A DNA stretch of 64,000 bases from Loktanella gaetbuli (GTDB taxonomy: Bacteria; Pseudomonadota; Alphaproteobacteria; Rhodobacterales; Rhodobacteraceae): NCBI RefSeq assembly GCF_020531945.1, contig NZ_JAJATZ010000002.1:62001-126000 (forward strand). Direction: 5' to 3'. Shown here in pieces: positions 35,714-45,678 of the stretch. The notes under the pieces were generated by a model. It saw only the letters and a list, made by a program, of their open reading frames with translations, was not told where the DNA came from and ran no database searches. How positions within the stretch are numbered: position 1 is the stretch's first letter; every line of letters starts with the position of its first letter. Both the position numbers and the translations under genes were made by a program.

Positions 35714-36582
35714 ACAAGACCGTCAATCAAAAGGCGTGGTTCCTGATCCTGCCGGTGCTGATCCTGGTGGCGTTTTCCGCCGTGATCCCGCTGATGACAG
35801 TGGTGAACTATTCGGTGCAGGACACATTCGGAAACAACCAGTTTTTCTGGGCGGGCCTCGATTGGTTCGACGACATGCTGCACTCGGACCGGATGTGGAA
35901 TGCGCTGGGCCGTCAGCTGTTATTCTCTGGCATCATTCTGGCAATCGAAGTGCCGCTGGGCATCCTTGTCGCGCTCAACATGCCGAAAAAGGGTTTCTGG
36001 GCGTCATTCTGTCTGGTGGTGATGTCGCTGCCGCTGTTGATCCCGTGGAACGTCGTCGGCACGATCTGGCAGATCTTTGGCCGGGTCGATATCGGCCTGC
36101 TGGGCTATACGCTGGATGCACTGGGGATCGACTACAACTATACTCAGGACACGCTGGATGCCTGGATCACCGTGATCGTCATGGACGTCTGGCACTGGAC
36201 ATCGCTGGTGGCGCTACTGGCCTATGCGGGCCTGCGGTCCATCCCCGACGCCTATTATCAGGCGGCCAAGATCGATCAGGCGAGCCGCTGGGCCGTGTTC
36301 CGCTATATCGAACTGCCCAAGATGGCGGGTGTGCTGATGATCGCGATCCTGCTGCGGTTCATGGACAGCTTCATGATCTACACAGAACCTTTCGTCGTCA
36401 CCGGCGGCGGACCGGGCAATGCCACGACATTCCTGTCGATCGACCTGGTGAAAATGGCCCTGGGGCAATTCGACCTGGGCCCGGCGGCGGCGTTCAGCCT
36501 GATGTATTTCCTCGTGATCCTCGCGATTTCATGGGTGTTCTACACCGTCATGACGACCCTAGATAACCGGGATGGCAAATGA
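35710..36582 (+). CDS. glpP: Glycerol ABC transporter permease GlpP
   Basis: 290 residues, six predicted membrane segments, BPD_transp_1 family. The EAA-type loop is near residues 185-205 (YYQAAKIDQASRWAVFRYIELPKMAGVL). It overlaps glpT and glpQ by four bases each, giving a tightly coupled glpSTPQ run. Confidence 0.93.
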   Translation: MNKTVNQKAWFLILPVLILVAFSAVIPLMTVVNYSVQDTFGNNQFFWAGLDWFDDMLHSDRMWNALGRQLLFSGIILAIEVPLGILVALNMPKKGFWASFCLVVMSLPLLIPWNVVGTIWQIFGRVDIGLLGYTLDALGIDYNYTQDTLDAWITVIVMDVWHWTSLVALLAYAGLRSIPDAYYQAAKIDQASRWAVFRYIELPKMAGVLMIAILLRFMDSFMIYTEPFVVTGGGPGNATTFLSIDLVKMALGQFDLGPAAAFSLMYFLVILAISWVFYTVMTTLDNRDGK

Positions 36583-37466
36583 TGACCGACACAACCATGC
36601 CAAGCGTCGCCCAGACCGATGACGCGATGACCATCGAAAAACCCCGCACCGCGCAGCGCCGGTTCCGACCGTCGGGCAGTGCGGTGGTGATGGGTCTGTA
36701 TCTGCTGTTCCTGATGCTGCCGATCTATTGGCTGCTGAACATGAGCCTCAAGACAAACTCTGAAATCCTCGGATCGTTCAGCCTGTGGCCGCGTGACCTG
36801 ACATTCGCCAATTATGCGCTGATCCTGACGGATTCCAGCTGGTACATGGGCTACGTCAATTCGCTGATCTACGTCGTGCTGAATACGGCGATCAGCCTCG
36901 CCGTCGCCCTGCCCGCGGCCTATGCCTTCAGCCGCTACAGTTTCATGGGGGACAAGCACCTGTTCTTCTGGTTGCTGACGAACCGCATGGCCCCGCCTGC
37001 CGTTTTCGCGCTGCCGTTCTTTCAGCTGTATTCGTCCATCGGGCTGTTCGACACGCATATCGCCGTGGCGCTGGCGCATTGCCTGTTCAACGTGCCGCTG
37101 GCGGTCTGGATCCTAGAGGGTTTCATGCGCGGCGTGCCCAAGGAAATCGACGAGACCGCCTATATCGACGGCTATTCGTTCCCGGCATTTTTCATCAAGA
37201 TCTTCACCCCGCTGATCGCCAGCGGCATCGGTGTGGCGGCGTTCTTTTGCTTCATGTTCTCTTGGGTGGAACTGCTGCTGAGCCGGACACTGACATCCGT
37301 GGATGCAAAACCGATCGCCGCCACCATGACCCGCACCGTGGGCGCCGCCGGTGTCGACTGGGGCGTGCTGGCTGCCGCCGGTGTCCTGACCATCGTGCCC
37401 GGTGCCTTGGTTATTTATTTCGTGCGCAACTACATCGCCAAGGGCTTTGCCCTGGGGCGGGTGTGA
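36579..37466 (+). CDS. glpQ: Glycerol ABC transporter permease GlpQ
   Basis: 295 residues, six membrane segments, MalG-type permease. An N-terminal cytoplasmic tail of about 35 residues is followed by the permease core; EAA loop GVPKEIDETAYIDGYSFPAFF. It is not the periplasmic phosphodiesterase of the same name. Pairs with GlpP. Confidence 0.93.
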   Translation: MMTDTTMPSVAQTDDAMTIEKPRTAQRRFRPSGSAVVMGLYLLFLMLPIYWLLNMSLKTNSEILGSFSLWPRDLTFANYALILTDSSWYMGYVNSLIYVVLNTAISLAVALPAAYAFSRYSFMGDKHLFFWLLTNRMAPPAVFALPFFQLYSSIGLFDTHIAVALAHCLFNVPLAVWILEGFMRGVPKEIDETAYIDGYSFPAFFIKIFTPLIASGIGVAAFFCFMFSWVELLLSRTLTSVDAKPIAATMTRTVGAAGVDWGVLAAAGVLTIVPGALVIYFVRNYIAKGFALGRV

Positions 37467-37490
37467 TGCGCGACTTGAGAGGAACCTATC

Positions 37491-37766
37491 ATGCTTGACT
37501 GGATGGCATGGACCTGGCCCACGGCCACGTTCTTTATCGTGATCGCAACGCTGCTGGTGACCTTTACCGTGCTTGCGATCAAATTTCCCGAAACGCCCCG
37601 CAAGGGTGTCTTGCGGATCGAGACCACGCGCGGTGACCGGCTGTTCATCACGCTTCTGGGGTCTGCATTTCTCAATCTGGCGTGGTTGGGTCTGGGGCTT
37701 GGGCCCCAGCCATACGCGCTGATCGTCTGTCTGGTCTTTGCCGCTGCGGTATTCCGCTGGGTCTAG
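37491..37766 (+). CDS. glpU: DUF2160 small membrane protein (GlpU)
   Basis: 91 residues with two or three membrane segments (about 9-29, 45-66 and 70-88), matching DUF2160. A protein of this kind is always found between the GlpQ permease and the binding protein in glpSTPQUV glycerol importers of rhizobia and roseobacters. Its function is unknown; accessory subunit is inference. Confidence 0.88.
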   Translation: MLDWMAWTWPTATFFIVIATLLVTFTVLAIKFPETPRKGVLRIETTRGDRLFITLLGSAFLNLAWLGLGLGPQPYALIVCLVFAAAVFRWV

Positions 37767-37780
37767 ACCACGTCAAACCC

Positions 37781-37800
37781 CATCCCAGCCGATCGGGATG
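37781..37800 (+). repeat. Small hairpin between glpU and glpV
   Basis: CATCCC (37781-37786) / GGGATG (37795-37800) with an eight-base loop, 37 bases before the glpV start. May stabilise the 5' end of glpV mRNA. Confidence 0.35.
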
Positions 37801-37837
37801 GATAACCAACGTTCGAACTTATGGGAGGAAACCTAAA

Positions 37838-39541
37838 ATGAACGTTCTATTGAAATCCTCGACCGCACTGGGACTGGCACTTGCCATGACACAGCCGGCC
37901 TGGGCCGACATGGCGGCAGCCATCGAATTCCTGGATGCGGAAATCGGTGACGTCTCGACCCTGACCCGTGCTGAACAAGAGGCGGAAATGCAGTGGTACG
38001 TGGACGCCGCCGCACCGTTCCAAGGCATGTCGATCAACGTCGTATCCGAAACGATCACGACCCATGAATACGAATCCCAGGTGTTGGCACCCGCGTTTTC
38101 CGCCATCACCGGCATCAACGTGACCCACGACCTGATCGGTGAAGGCGACGTTGTCGAAAAACTGCAAACGCAGATGCAGTCGGGCGAAAACATCTATGAC
38201 GCCTTTGTCAACGATTCCGACCTGATCGGCACCCACTGGCGGTATCAGCAGGTGCGCAACCTGACCGACTGGATGGCTGGCGAAGGCGCTGACGTCACAT
38301 CGCCAACGTTGAACCTGGACGATTTCATCGGACTGCAGTTCACCACCGCCCCCGATGGCAAACTGTACCAGCTGCCCGACCAGCAGTTCGCGAACCTCTA
38401 CTGGTTCCGCTACGATTGGTTCAACGATCCGGAAATCCAGGCCGACTTCCGCGAGACCTACGGCTATGATCTGGGCGTTCCCGTGAACTGGGCTGCCTAC
38501 GAGGATATCGCGGAATTCTTTACCGGCCGCGAGATCGACGGTGTCGAGGTCTATGGCAACATGGACTACGGTAAGAAGGACCCCAGCCTTGGCTGGCGCT
38601 ACACCGACGCGTGGATGTCCATGGCCGGGATGGGCGATGTGGGTGAACCCAACGGCCTGCCGGTCGACGAATGGGGTATCCGCGTCAACGAAAACTCACA
38701 GCCCGTGGGTGCCTGTGTCGAACGTGGTGGTGCAACGAACTCTCCTGCTGCGGTCTACGCCGTGGACAAGGCGATCAACTGGCTCCAGAACTATTCGCCA
38801 CCCTCCGCTGCCGGCATGACCTTCTCCGAGGCCGGTCCGGTCCCGGGTCAGGGCAACATCGCGCAGCAGATGTTCATGTACACGACCTTTGTCGCCCCGC
38901 TGGTGGCATCGGACGCGGTCATGAACGAGGACGGCACGCCGAAATGGCGCCTCGCCCCCAGCCCGCACGGGGCCTATTGGGAAGAGGGCATGAAGGTCGG
39001 TTACCAGGACGTGGGTAGCTGGACGCTGATGCAATCAACCCCGGTGGACCGCGCCAAGGCGGCATGGCTCTATGCGCAGTTCGTGACCTCGATGACCGTG
39101 GACGTCAAAAAGGCCGACGTTGGCCTGACGTTCATCCGCGAGTCCACGATCAACTCTGACCACTTCACGCAGCGTGCCGACAAGCTGGGCGGTCTGGTGG
39201 AATTCTACCGCTCGCCCGCACGGACACAGTGGTCGCCCACCGGCACCAACGTGCCCGACTACCCCAAGCTGGCACAGCTGTGGTGGCAGAACATCGGTGA
39301 CGCCATGTCCGGTGCCAAAACCTCGCAAGAGGCGCTGGACCAACTGTGTGCCGACATGGAAAGCGTGATGGAACGGATCGAACGGTCCGGCATCCAGGGC
39401 GATCTGGGTCCGGTCATGAACGAGCCGCAGGACGCATCCTACTGGCTGGAACAGGCTGGCGCACCCAAGCCGAAACTGGAGGTCGAGGACGAAGAACCGC
39501 AGACCGTCAGCTATGACGAACTGATCGCCTCCTGGCAGTAA
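37838..39541 (+). CDS. glpV: Glycerol ABC transporter substrate-binding protein GlpV
   Basis: 567 residues with a signal peptide (about 1-22, PAWAD). It belongs to the large type 1 extracellular solute-binding class of the GlpV type. ATG 37838 follows GGGAGGAA by seven bases; the frame is open from 37682 but that part reads the glpU region. A very strong terminator follows the stop by 20 bases. Confidence 0.92.
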   Translation: MNVLLKSSTALGLALAMTQPAWADMAAAIEFLDAEIGDVSTLTRAEQEAEMQWYVDAAAPFQGMSINVVSETITTHEYESQVLAPAFSAITGINVTHDLIGEGDVVEKLQTQMQSGENIYDAFVNDSDLIGTHWRYQQVRNLTDWMAGEGADVTSPTLNLDDFIGLQFTTAPDGKLYQLPDQQFANLYWFRYDWFNDPEIQADFRETYGYDLGVPVNWAAYEDIAEFFTGREIDGVEVYGNMDYGKKDPSLGWRYTDAWMSMAGMGDVGEPNGLPVDEWGIRVNENSQPVGACVERGGATNSPAAVYAVDKAINWLQNYSPPSAAGMTFSEAGPVPGQGNIAQQMFMYTTFVAPLVASDAVMNEDGTPKWRLAPSPHGAYWEEGMKVGYQDVGSWTLMQSTPVDRAKAAWLYAQFVTSMTVDVKKADVGLTFIRESTINSDHFTQRADKLGGLVEFYRSPARTQWSPTGTNVPDYPKLAQLWWQNIGDAMSGAKTSQEALDQLCADMESVMERIERSGIQGDLGPVMNEPQDASYWLEQAGAPKPKLEVEDEEPQTVSYDELIASWQ

Positions 39542-39561
39542 AGTCCGGGACGACAGACAGG

Positions 39562-39594
39562 GGCCGGGCCGCAGCGATGCGGCCCGGCCTTTTT
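39562..39594 (+). terminator. Rho-independent terminator after glpV
   Basis: Perfect 12-bp GC stem GGCCGGGCCGCA (39562-39573) / TGCGGCCCGGCC (39578-39589), tetraloop GCGA, then five T (39590-39594). Ends the glpD-glpSTPQUV operon, eight bases before the stop of the convergent histidine kinase. Confidence 0.96.
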
Positions 39595-39601
39595 CATGCG
39601 C

Positions 39602-42091
39602 TCAGGTCAGCAGGCGGGCAACGGCATCGGTCAGGGCATCGACCGTGACCGGTTTGGCCAGCAGCGTCAGACGGTCCCTGTCGACCGGGGGAACGGAAGG
39701 GTCCGCCGGCAGACGCGATGACATCAGCACGGCACGCGCGCCCGGCCCCGCGGCCAGCACCGACCGGATCAGGTCCAGACCGGACTGTCCGTGGTCCAGA
39801 TTAAGGTCCGACACGACCAGCACTAGATCGGGTCTGTCCGCGATGATATCGGCCGCCTGCGCAAACCGTGTTGCCATCAGGGCCTCGAACCCCAGCCCGT
39901 GCAGGACCTGCTGCAATCCGCGTGCCGTCTCGGGAGTGTCGTCCACCACCAGCGCAGCCCCCGTATGGACCGCCGTGGCCAGCTGCGGCATGCCATCGGC
40001 CAGCGGAAAGCGGATGGTGATTTCGGTCCCCTCGCCCAGCGCAGAGGTGATGTCCAGTGTTCCGCCGGATTGCGAGACAAACCCGTCGACCATCGGCAGA
40101 CCCAGGCCCGTGCCGTCACCGTCACGCCGTGCTGAAAAGAACGGCTCGACCGCGCGCCTGCGTGTGTCCTCTGACATGCCATGACCGTCATCGCGCACGG
40201 AGAGGACCGCATGACCATTCTCTGCGCGCAAGGTGATCCAGATATGTCCGGACCCCGGGATGGCCTGTGCCGCGTTCATGCAGACGTTCAGGACGGCGCT
40301 TTCCAATTGACCGGGATCAAGCATGGCGTGCAGCGGATCATCCCCCAGCGACAAATGCAGGTCCACGCTGTCGGGCAGCGCGATATCCAGCAGATCGACC
40401 ATGCCCTCGATCAGCGACCCGATCTCGACCACCTCGGGGGCGAGATGCTGTTTGCGTGCGAATGCCACCAGTCGTTCGGTCAATGACACGCCCAGATCCA
40501 CCGCCGTCCTGATCCGCCCCAGATGTGCCGGGGCCTTGGCTGGCGTGGTGGTTTCCAACAGATGCAGGTTGCCCGAAATCGTCGACAGGATATTGCCGAA
40601 ATCATGCGCGACCTCGCCCGTGACCTTGCCCAGCGTTTCCACCCGCCGGATTTCGGCCAGCCGTTCGTCGATGCGTTTGCGTTCCGTCGTCTCGGACAGC
40701 AGCCAGACCGCGCGGCCATCGGGCAACTGAGACTTGCGTACCTCCAGCACGTCGCCTGCGGGATTGGTGTATTCCTCGAACCCGCCCCGGTCGTTGCCGC
40801 CGCAGGCCTGGGCAAAGGCCGATGCTGCCAGCCGGTCGGGCATGGTCCGCGCGGCCTTTCGCACGTCATCCGGCAGATGCAGCAGCGCGCAGACCTGATC
40901 ATTCTCGGCCTCGATCACGCCGTCGGGGGCAACGATCGCGACACCATCCTGAATGTTGCGAAACACACTGGCAAACAGGGTATTCTGCCGGGTGATCTGG
41001 GCCGTGCGCCGTTCCAGATTGCGTGCATTGGCCCGAAACACGCCAAAGGCCTGAAACAGCCTGCCGATTTCGTCCCGCGGCCCGCCCGGATCAGGAAGGG
41101 TCGCCGCGTGATCCCCCTGCGCCAGCCTGTGCATGCCGTCGGCGATCAGCCGCAGGTTTCGCGTGACATAGCGCGATACGAATAGCGCCGAGACCACCGC
41201 GACACCGGCACTGAGCAATGCAAGGATCGCCACTGCCATCTGTGCAACATCGAGGTTCCGGGCGGTCTGGGCGCGTGCCTGTCGCAGACGGTCCTGTGCT
41301 GCCTCGACCCGGCCTGCCGCATAGGCATTCACGGTGTCCGACAATTCCCTGATCCGAAACAGGGCATTTTCCGCATCCAGACCCGCCGTCAGATAGCCGT
41401 ATTGCAACTGAAACAGGTCCCCAGACGGGCTGTTCAAGGCTGCATCGACCTCGGCCAACCCGCGGGCCACGATCGCGCCGCGGGGGATATCCGCCCGGTT
41501 CTGCCGGTAACGGCGACTGAATTCACCGACCTCGATGATGTTCTGCGACCGGGCGACCTCGCGCGCGGTGCCGGTCAACTGACCAAGAGCGGCCCATTCC
41601 AGCCGTTCCACAGGTGCGAGGTCCGGCGCATTGGCCTGCCGTGTGAAACGGCCCTGCAACTGCGTCAGCCGTATGTCCACCTGCGCGATATCGGCCCGCA
41701 ACGCGTTTTGCGGTTCCGTCAGCCCCAGCAAACGGCCGATGGCCACCCGCATCCGGGCCAGCGGCAGCGCGAGGTCAGTCGTGTCGGACGACAGCGCCTC
41801 AAGCCGGTCGATCGTCGACAGGATCGCCTGCGCGTCCGCGGTGCGCTGAAACGGCATCTGCACCGTCAGCAGAAATGGTGCAGCGGTCGCAAGGTCTGCG
41901 GCATTGCGGGAAATGTCCAGCGCTTGCGATACCTCGGCCAGCGTGTCGCGGTGGATGGTTTCCAGCCAGTTTTCCGCATTGCGCAGCATCAGCAGGCTGA
42001 TCCCCGAAATGACCAGCGTCACGGCACACAGCGTCAGGATCGCGACCGACAGTCGGAACCGGACGCTCAGATTGCGCAACCGCGTCCGCAC
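39602..42091 (-). CDS. Hybrid sensor histidine kinase with receiver domain
   Basis: 829 residues: membrane segments at about 14-36 and 284-306 around a helical periplasmic sensor region, HAMP (about 307-360), PAS-like region (370-470), HisKA with H496 in GEVAHDFGN, N-box near 602, G1 DDGHGM (634-639), G2 GTGLGL (660-665), and a C-terminal receiver with D762 in VVSDLNL and the lysine of LLAKPV. Because H-box, ATP domain and receiver all look intact, a phosphorelay is possible. Its gene follows the OmpR regulator by four bases. The ligand is unknown; it may control the divergent phnDCEE operon. Confidence 0.9.
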   Translation of the reverse strand: MRTRLRNLSVRFRLSVAILTLCAVTLVISGISLLMLRNAENWLETIHRDTLAEVSQALDISRNAADLATAAPFLLTVQMPFQRTADAQAILSTIDRLEALSSDTTDLALPLARMRVAIGRLLGLTEPQNALRADIAQVDIRLTQLQGRFTRQANAPDLAPVERLEWAALGQLTGTAREVARSQNIIEVGEFSRRYRQNRADIPRGAIVARGLAEVDAALNSPSGDLFQLQYGYLTAGLDAENALFRIRELSDTVNAYAAGRVEAAQDRLRQARAQTARNLDVAQMAVAILALLSAGVAVVSALFVSRYVTRNLRLIADGMHRLAQGDHAATLPDPGGPRDEIGRLFQAFGVFRANARNLERRTAQITRQNTLFASVFRNIQDGVAIVAPDGVIEAENDQVCALLHLPDDVRKAARTMPDRLAASAFAQACGGNDRGGFEEYTNPAGDVLEVRKSQLPDGRAVWLLSETTERKRIDERLAEIRRVETLGKVTGEVAHDFGNILSTISGNLHLLETTTPAKAPAHLGRIRTAVDLGVSLTERLVAFARKQHLAPEVVEIGSLIEGMVDLLDIALPDSVDLHLSLGDDPLHAMLDPGQLESAVLNVCMNAAQAIPGSGHIWITLRAENGHAVLSVRDDGHGMSEDTRRRAVEPFFSARRDGDGTGLGLPMVDGFVSQSGGTLDITSALGEGTEITIRFPLADGMPQLATAVHTGAALVVDDTPETARGLQQVLHGLGFEALMATRFAQAADIIADRPDLVLVVSDLNLDHGQSGLDLIRSVLAAGPGARAVLMSSRLPADPSVPPVDRDRLTLLAKPVTVDALTDAVARLLT

Positions 42092-42095
42092 CGCC

Positions 42096-42830
42096 CTAAT
42101 CCGCGTTCAATTCAAAGAAATAGCCCTGCGAACGTCGGGTCTGCAGGTGCCGCGGCTTGGACGGGGTATCCTCGATCTTGCGGCGCAGGCGCAGGATCAG
42201 GACGTCGATGGTCCGGTCCACATAGCGTTCCATGTCCGACCCCAGTTCCGACAGCAATTCAGGCCGCGAGATGACCCGCGACGGATTCCGCGCGAGGTAT
42301 TCCAGCAGTCGGTATTCGCCGTTGGTCAGCGGTATTTCATGCCCGTCACTGTTCAGCAGCACCCGCGCCTGCGTGTCGATCTGTTTGTTTCCAAAGGTGA
42401 TCGTATGTTCCGGCTGCGATGTCGCGTGATGGGTTCCATGTCCATAGCGCCGCAGCACCGACCTTATCCGCGCCACCAGTTCACGCGGGTTGAACGGTTT
42501 CATCAGGTAATCGTCGGCACCGTTTTCCAGCCCCATGATCTTGTCGCTTTCGTCGCCGATTCCGGTCAGCATGACGATGGGGATGTCATAGCGGGCCCCG
42601 ATCTGGACGGCCAGGTTCAGGCCGGATTCACCGCGCAGGCGCAAATCAATGATCGCGAGGTTGACCGGCGGCGGATCACCCAGGGCAAAAAATGCGGCAC
42701 TACCGTCGCAAGGCACCGGCTCGAACCCGCTTTCACCCAAGAGGGCGCACAGGGTCACGCGCACCTCGTGGTCATCATCCACGATGGCGATCACAGGGGG
42801 TTTGGGGTCCGGTTGTCGCATCGCCGTCAT
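42096..42830 (-). CDS. OmpR-family response regulator
   Basis: 244 residues: receiver domain (DDD 18-20, phosphoacceptor D62, K111) and winged-helix domain with VDRTIDVLILRLRRKIED. ATG 42830 is chosen from AGGAGG nine bases upstream; a frame up to 42866 has no better ribosome site. Pairs with the hybrid kinase and diverges from phnD across a 244-base region that contains TGTTAAC repeats. Confidence 0.93.
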   Translation of the reverse strand: MTAMRQPDPKPPVIAIVDDDHEVRVTLCALLGESGFEPVPCDGSAAFFALGDPPPVNLAIIDLRLRGESGLNLAVQIGARYDIPIVMLTGIGDESDKIMGLENGADDYLMKPFNPRELVARIRSVLRRYGHGTHHATSQPEHTITFGNKQIDTQARVLLNSDGHEIPLTNGEYRLLEYLARNPSRVISRPELLSELGSDMERYVDRTIDVLILRLRRKIEDTPSKPRHLQTRRSQGYFFELNAD

Positions 42831-42927
42831 TGCGTCGATCCTCCTGATGTCGCCGCACGGGGGCAACCTGTCCCGATTAGGCCCCGAGGTATAGACGACA
42901 AAACGACGGCGCGCGCCCGCTGTAATA

Positions 42928-42970
42928 TTGTTAACGCAAAACGCCGTTCTTGTAACGCTGTGTTAACATA
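42928..42970. promoter_or_regulatory. TGTTAAC repeat cluster between response regulator and phnD
   Basis: TTGTTAACGC (42928-42937), TTGTAACGCT (42950-42959) and TGTTAACATA (42961-42970). TGTAACGCTG and TGTTAACATA follow each other at a ten-base step, and TGTTAAC occurs twice 32 bases apart, all on one face of the helix. Direct repeats in phase are typical of OmpR-family sites; the region lies 105-147 bases before the phnD start. Confidence 0.5.
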
Positions 42971-43074
42971 CCGCGCATGGTCTTTCCGGCTGCGGCACGC
43001 GTAGCCTGACCGGGTCGCTGTGGCATCAGGTTGGAGGACCCGCCACGGATCGCGATTGTTCAAGGGAGAGAGAC

Positions 43075-44058
43075 ATGACCTATAAAATGACACAGACCGC
43101 CGTGGCGGCTGGCCTTGCCCTGCTGGGTTCAGCCTCGGCTGTCGCAGCCCAGGACTGCCCCGAGCGTGGCGCGCTGGACGTGCTGTATTGCGACGCCAAC
43201 GGCGATCTGGTGGCCGATACGCCGACCGATCCCGCGCTGCTGAACGACCCCAACACGCTGGTGTTCGCCTATACCCCGGTCGAGGACCCCGCCGTCTATG
43301 CCGATATCTGGGCACCGTTCATTGCGCATCTCGAGGCAGAGACCGGCAAGGACGTGCAATTCTTTGCCGTGCAGTCCAATTCCGCCGAGGTCGAGGCGAT
43401 GCGGTCGGGCCGTCTTCATATCGCAGGTTTTTCGACCGGACCCACGCCCTTTGCCGTGAACCTCGCAGGGGCCGTGCCGTTTGCAATCATGGGGGCCGAG
43501 GACGGTCAGTTCGGATACCGGCTTCAGGTGTTCACGCAGGCCGGTTCCGACATTCAGACCGTGGCCGATCTGGCCGGCAAGCGCGTGGCGCATACCTCGC
43601 CCACGTCCAACTCTGGCAACCAGGCGCCGCGCGCACTGTTCCCCGGTCTGGGTGTGGTGCCCGATCAGGATTACGAGGTGATCTACTCCGGCTCGCACGA
43701 CCAATCCATGCTGGGCGTGGTTGCAGGCGACTATGACGCCGCCCCCGTCGCATCCGAGGTCGTGGACCGCATGGCAGAACGCGGTCTGTACGATCCCGCC
43801 GAGGTCCGCATGATCTGGGAAAGCGATCCCTTCCCCACGACGTCGTTCACGCTGGCGCATGATCTGGACCCGGCACTGGCCGAAACGATCAAGCAGGCTT
43901 TCTTCAGCTTTGAATTCGAAGGCACCGCCTTGGGCGACGAATTCGACGGGGTGAGCAAGTTCATCCCGATCACCTATCAGGACCAATGGGCCGTGATCCG
44001 TGAAATTCAGGCGTCCAACGGTGTGGAATACACGCCGCAGGGTCTGGCTGCCGAATAA
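43075..44058 (+). CDS. phnD: Phosphonate-type ABC transporter binding protein
   Basis: 327 residues of the phosphate/phosphite/phosphonate-binding (PhnD) family, signal peptide about 1-25. Landmarks: FAYTPVEDPAVYADIWAPF, YSGSHDQSMLGVVAGDYDA and FHEFE-like FFSFEFEGT. A GGGAGAGA ribosome site precedes the ATG at 43075. Ligand could be phosphonate, phosphite or phosphate; no C-P lyase or phosphonatase genes lie in the window. Confidence 0.92.
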   Translation: MTYKMTQTAVAAGLALLGSASAVAAQDCPERGALDVLYCDANGDLVADTPTDPALLNDPNTLVFAYTPVEDPAVYADIWAPFIAHLEAETGKDVQFFAVQSNSAEVEAMRSGRLHIAGFSTGPTPFAVNLAGAVPFAIMGAEDGQFGYRLQVFTQAGSDIQTVADLAGKRVAHTSPTSNSGNQAPRALFPGLGVVPDQDYEVIYSGSHDQSMLGVVAGDYDAAPVASEVVDRMAERGLYDPAEVRMIWESDPFPTTSFTLAHDLDPALAETIKQAFFSFEFEGTALGDEFDGVSKFIPITYQDQWAVIREIQASNGVEYTPQGLAAE

Positions 44059-44116
44059 CCCCCTGCCCGACTGCCCCGGCCATCCCGCCGGGGCAGCACC
44101 GCGACTGAGAGGCCAT

Positions 44117-44890
44117 ATGCTGGAAATCAACAACCTTGTAAAAAGGTACGGGAAAGGTGCGCCTGTCCTGAAAGACCTGAACCTGTCGGTGCAGGGCGAA
44201 CAACTGATGTCGATCATCGGATCGTCAGGTGCGGGCAAGAGCACGCTGCTGCGCTGTATCAACAGGCTGGTGGAACCCACCTCGGGGACGATCACGCTGA
44301 ACGGCACCGAGATGACGACACTGGGGACCAAGGACCTGCGCCGCGCCCGCCGCCGCGTCGGCATGGTGTTCCAGAGCTTCAATCTGGTTGACCGGCTGAC
44401 TGTCATGGAAAACGTCCAGTCAGGGCGGCTGGGCTATATTTCGACCTGGGCTGCTGTCACCCGCCGCTATCCGGCAGCCGATATCGAACGCGCGTTTGAG
44501 CTGATGGAACGCGTGGGCATTGCGCAATACGCAAACAAGCGGGCAGACGAACTGTCGGGCGGCGAACGCCAGCGCGTCGGCGTGGTGCGGGCGCTGATGC
44601 AACGCCCCGAAATCCTGCTGGCCGATGAACCGACGGCCTCTCTCGACCCAAAGACATCGGAACAGATCATGTCGCTGTTGCGCGATCTGGCCAATGAATT
44701 GAACCTGCCCGTCATCATCAACATCCACAACGTGACCGAGGCCAAGGAATTCAGCGACCGTATCGTCGGCATGCGCTACGGGCGGATCATCTTTGACGAC
44801 AAACCTGCAGCACTGGACGCCGCAGAGATGGACGAAATCTATGCAGGCACACCGTCACAGGATCGTCAGGACATGGGTGCGGTCGCATGA
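44117..44890 (+). CDS. phnC: Phosphonate-type ABC transporter ATPase
   Basis: 257 residues: Walker A GSSGAGKST, signature LSGGE, Walker B ILLADEPTASLD. The PhnC class has NIHNVTEA at the switch histidine. Start ATG 44117 is preceded by GAGAGGCC; the frame upstream into phnD is not used. It overlaps phnE1 by four bases. Confidence 0.93.
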   Translation: MLEINNLVKRYGKGAPVLKDLNLSVQGEQLMSIIGSSGAGKSTLLRCINRLVEPTSGTITLNGTEMTTLGTKDLRRARRRVGMVFQSFNLVDRLTVMENVQSGRLGYISTWAAVTRRYPAADIERAFELMERVGIAQYANKRADELSGGERQRVGVVRALMQRPEILLADEPTASLDPKTSEQIMSLLRDLANELNLPVIINIHNVTEAKEFSDRIVGMRYGRIIFDDKPAALDAAEMDEIYAGTPSQDRQDMGAVA

Positions 44891-45678
44891 CCATGCCCAC
44901 CACATGGCGCAAACCGCCGTTCATCGCTTCACCTGTCCTGCGCTGGGCGTTCTACATCGCCGTGGCGATCTATCTGGTGGGAACCATCGGCACATTGCCG
45001 ATCGACTGGGAACGCGCATCCGAAGGTCTGACCCGGGCGGGCCGGATCTTTAGCGGGGCCTTCCCGCCCAGTTTTGCCCGGTCCGACCTGATGATCACCG
45101 GGTTCATGGAAAGCCTCAAGATCGCCATTCTGGCCACTGTACTGGGCCTACTCCTGTCGGTGCCGCTGGCGTTCATGGCGGCACGCAACATCGCGCCCAA
45201 ACCCGTCTATTTCGTGGGGCGCGGCTTGTTCATCCTTGCCCGCAGTTTCCACCCGGTCATCGTCGCCATCATCTTTGTCAAGGCGGTGGGTTTTGGCCCG
45301 CTGGCGGGTGCGCTGACGCTGACCATCTATTCCATCGGCTTTGTCGCAAAACTGCTGGCCGAACGGATCGAGGAAATCGATTTCGGACAGGTCGAGGCGT
45401 TGCGGTCCGTGGGCGCCCCCTATCTGGTCACCATGGTCTATGCCATCGTTCCGCAGATCATGCCGCGGCTCGTGGGGCTGGGCATCTATCAGCTGGACAG
45501 CAACCTGCGTGCCTCTGCCGTGGTTGGGATCGTGGGGGCCGGTGGCATCGGATCGACGCTGGCCAATGCATTCGGACGCTACGACTACGATTTCGCCCTT
45601 GCGATCACGATGGTCATCGTCGGTGCGATCCTGATTTCCGAGGCCGTCAGCGGCAAGATCAGAAAGAACATGACATGA
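44887..45678 (+). CDS. phnE: Phosphonate-type ABC transporter permease 1
   Basis: 263 residues, BPD_transp_1, PhnE type, with the signature YQLDSNLRASAVVGIVGAGG and SVGAPYLVTMVYAIVPQIMP (EAA-like). Six or so membrane segments. Overlaps phnC and the second permease by four bases each. Confidence 0.92.
   Translation: MTMPTTWRKPPFIASPVLRWAFYIAVAIYLVGTIGTLPIDWERASEGLTRAGRIFSGAFPPSFARSDLMITGFMESLKIAILATVLGLLLSVPLAFMAARNIAPKPVYFVGRGLFILARSFHPVIVAIIFVKAVGFGPLAGALTLTIYSIGFVAKLLAERIEEIDFGQVEALRSVGAPYLVTMVYAIVPQIMPRLVGLGIYQLDSNLRASAVVGIVGAGGIGSTLANAFGRYDYDFALAITMVIVGAILISEAVSGKIRKNMT

Noticed and set aside
35710..37466. glpP/glpQ as GlpQ phosphodiesterase or GlpT as antiporter by name
   Set aside because: The proteins are ABC permeases and ATPases; the gene names coincide with unrelated E. 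coli genes, and the rhizobial glpSTPQUV nomenclature applies.
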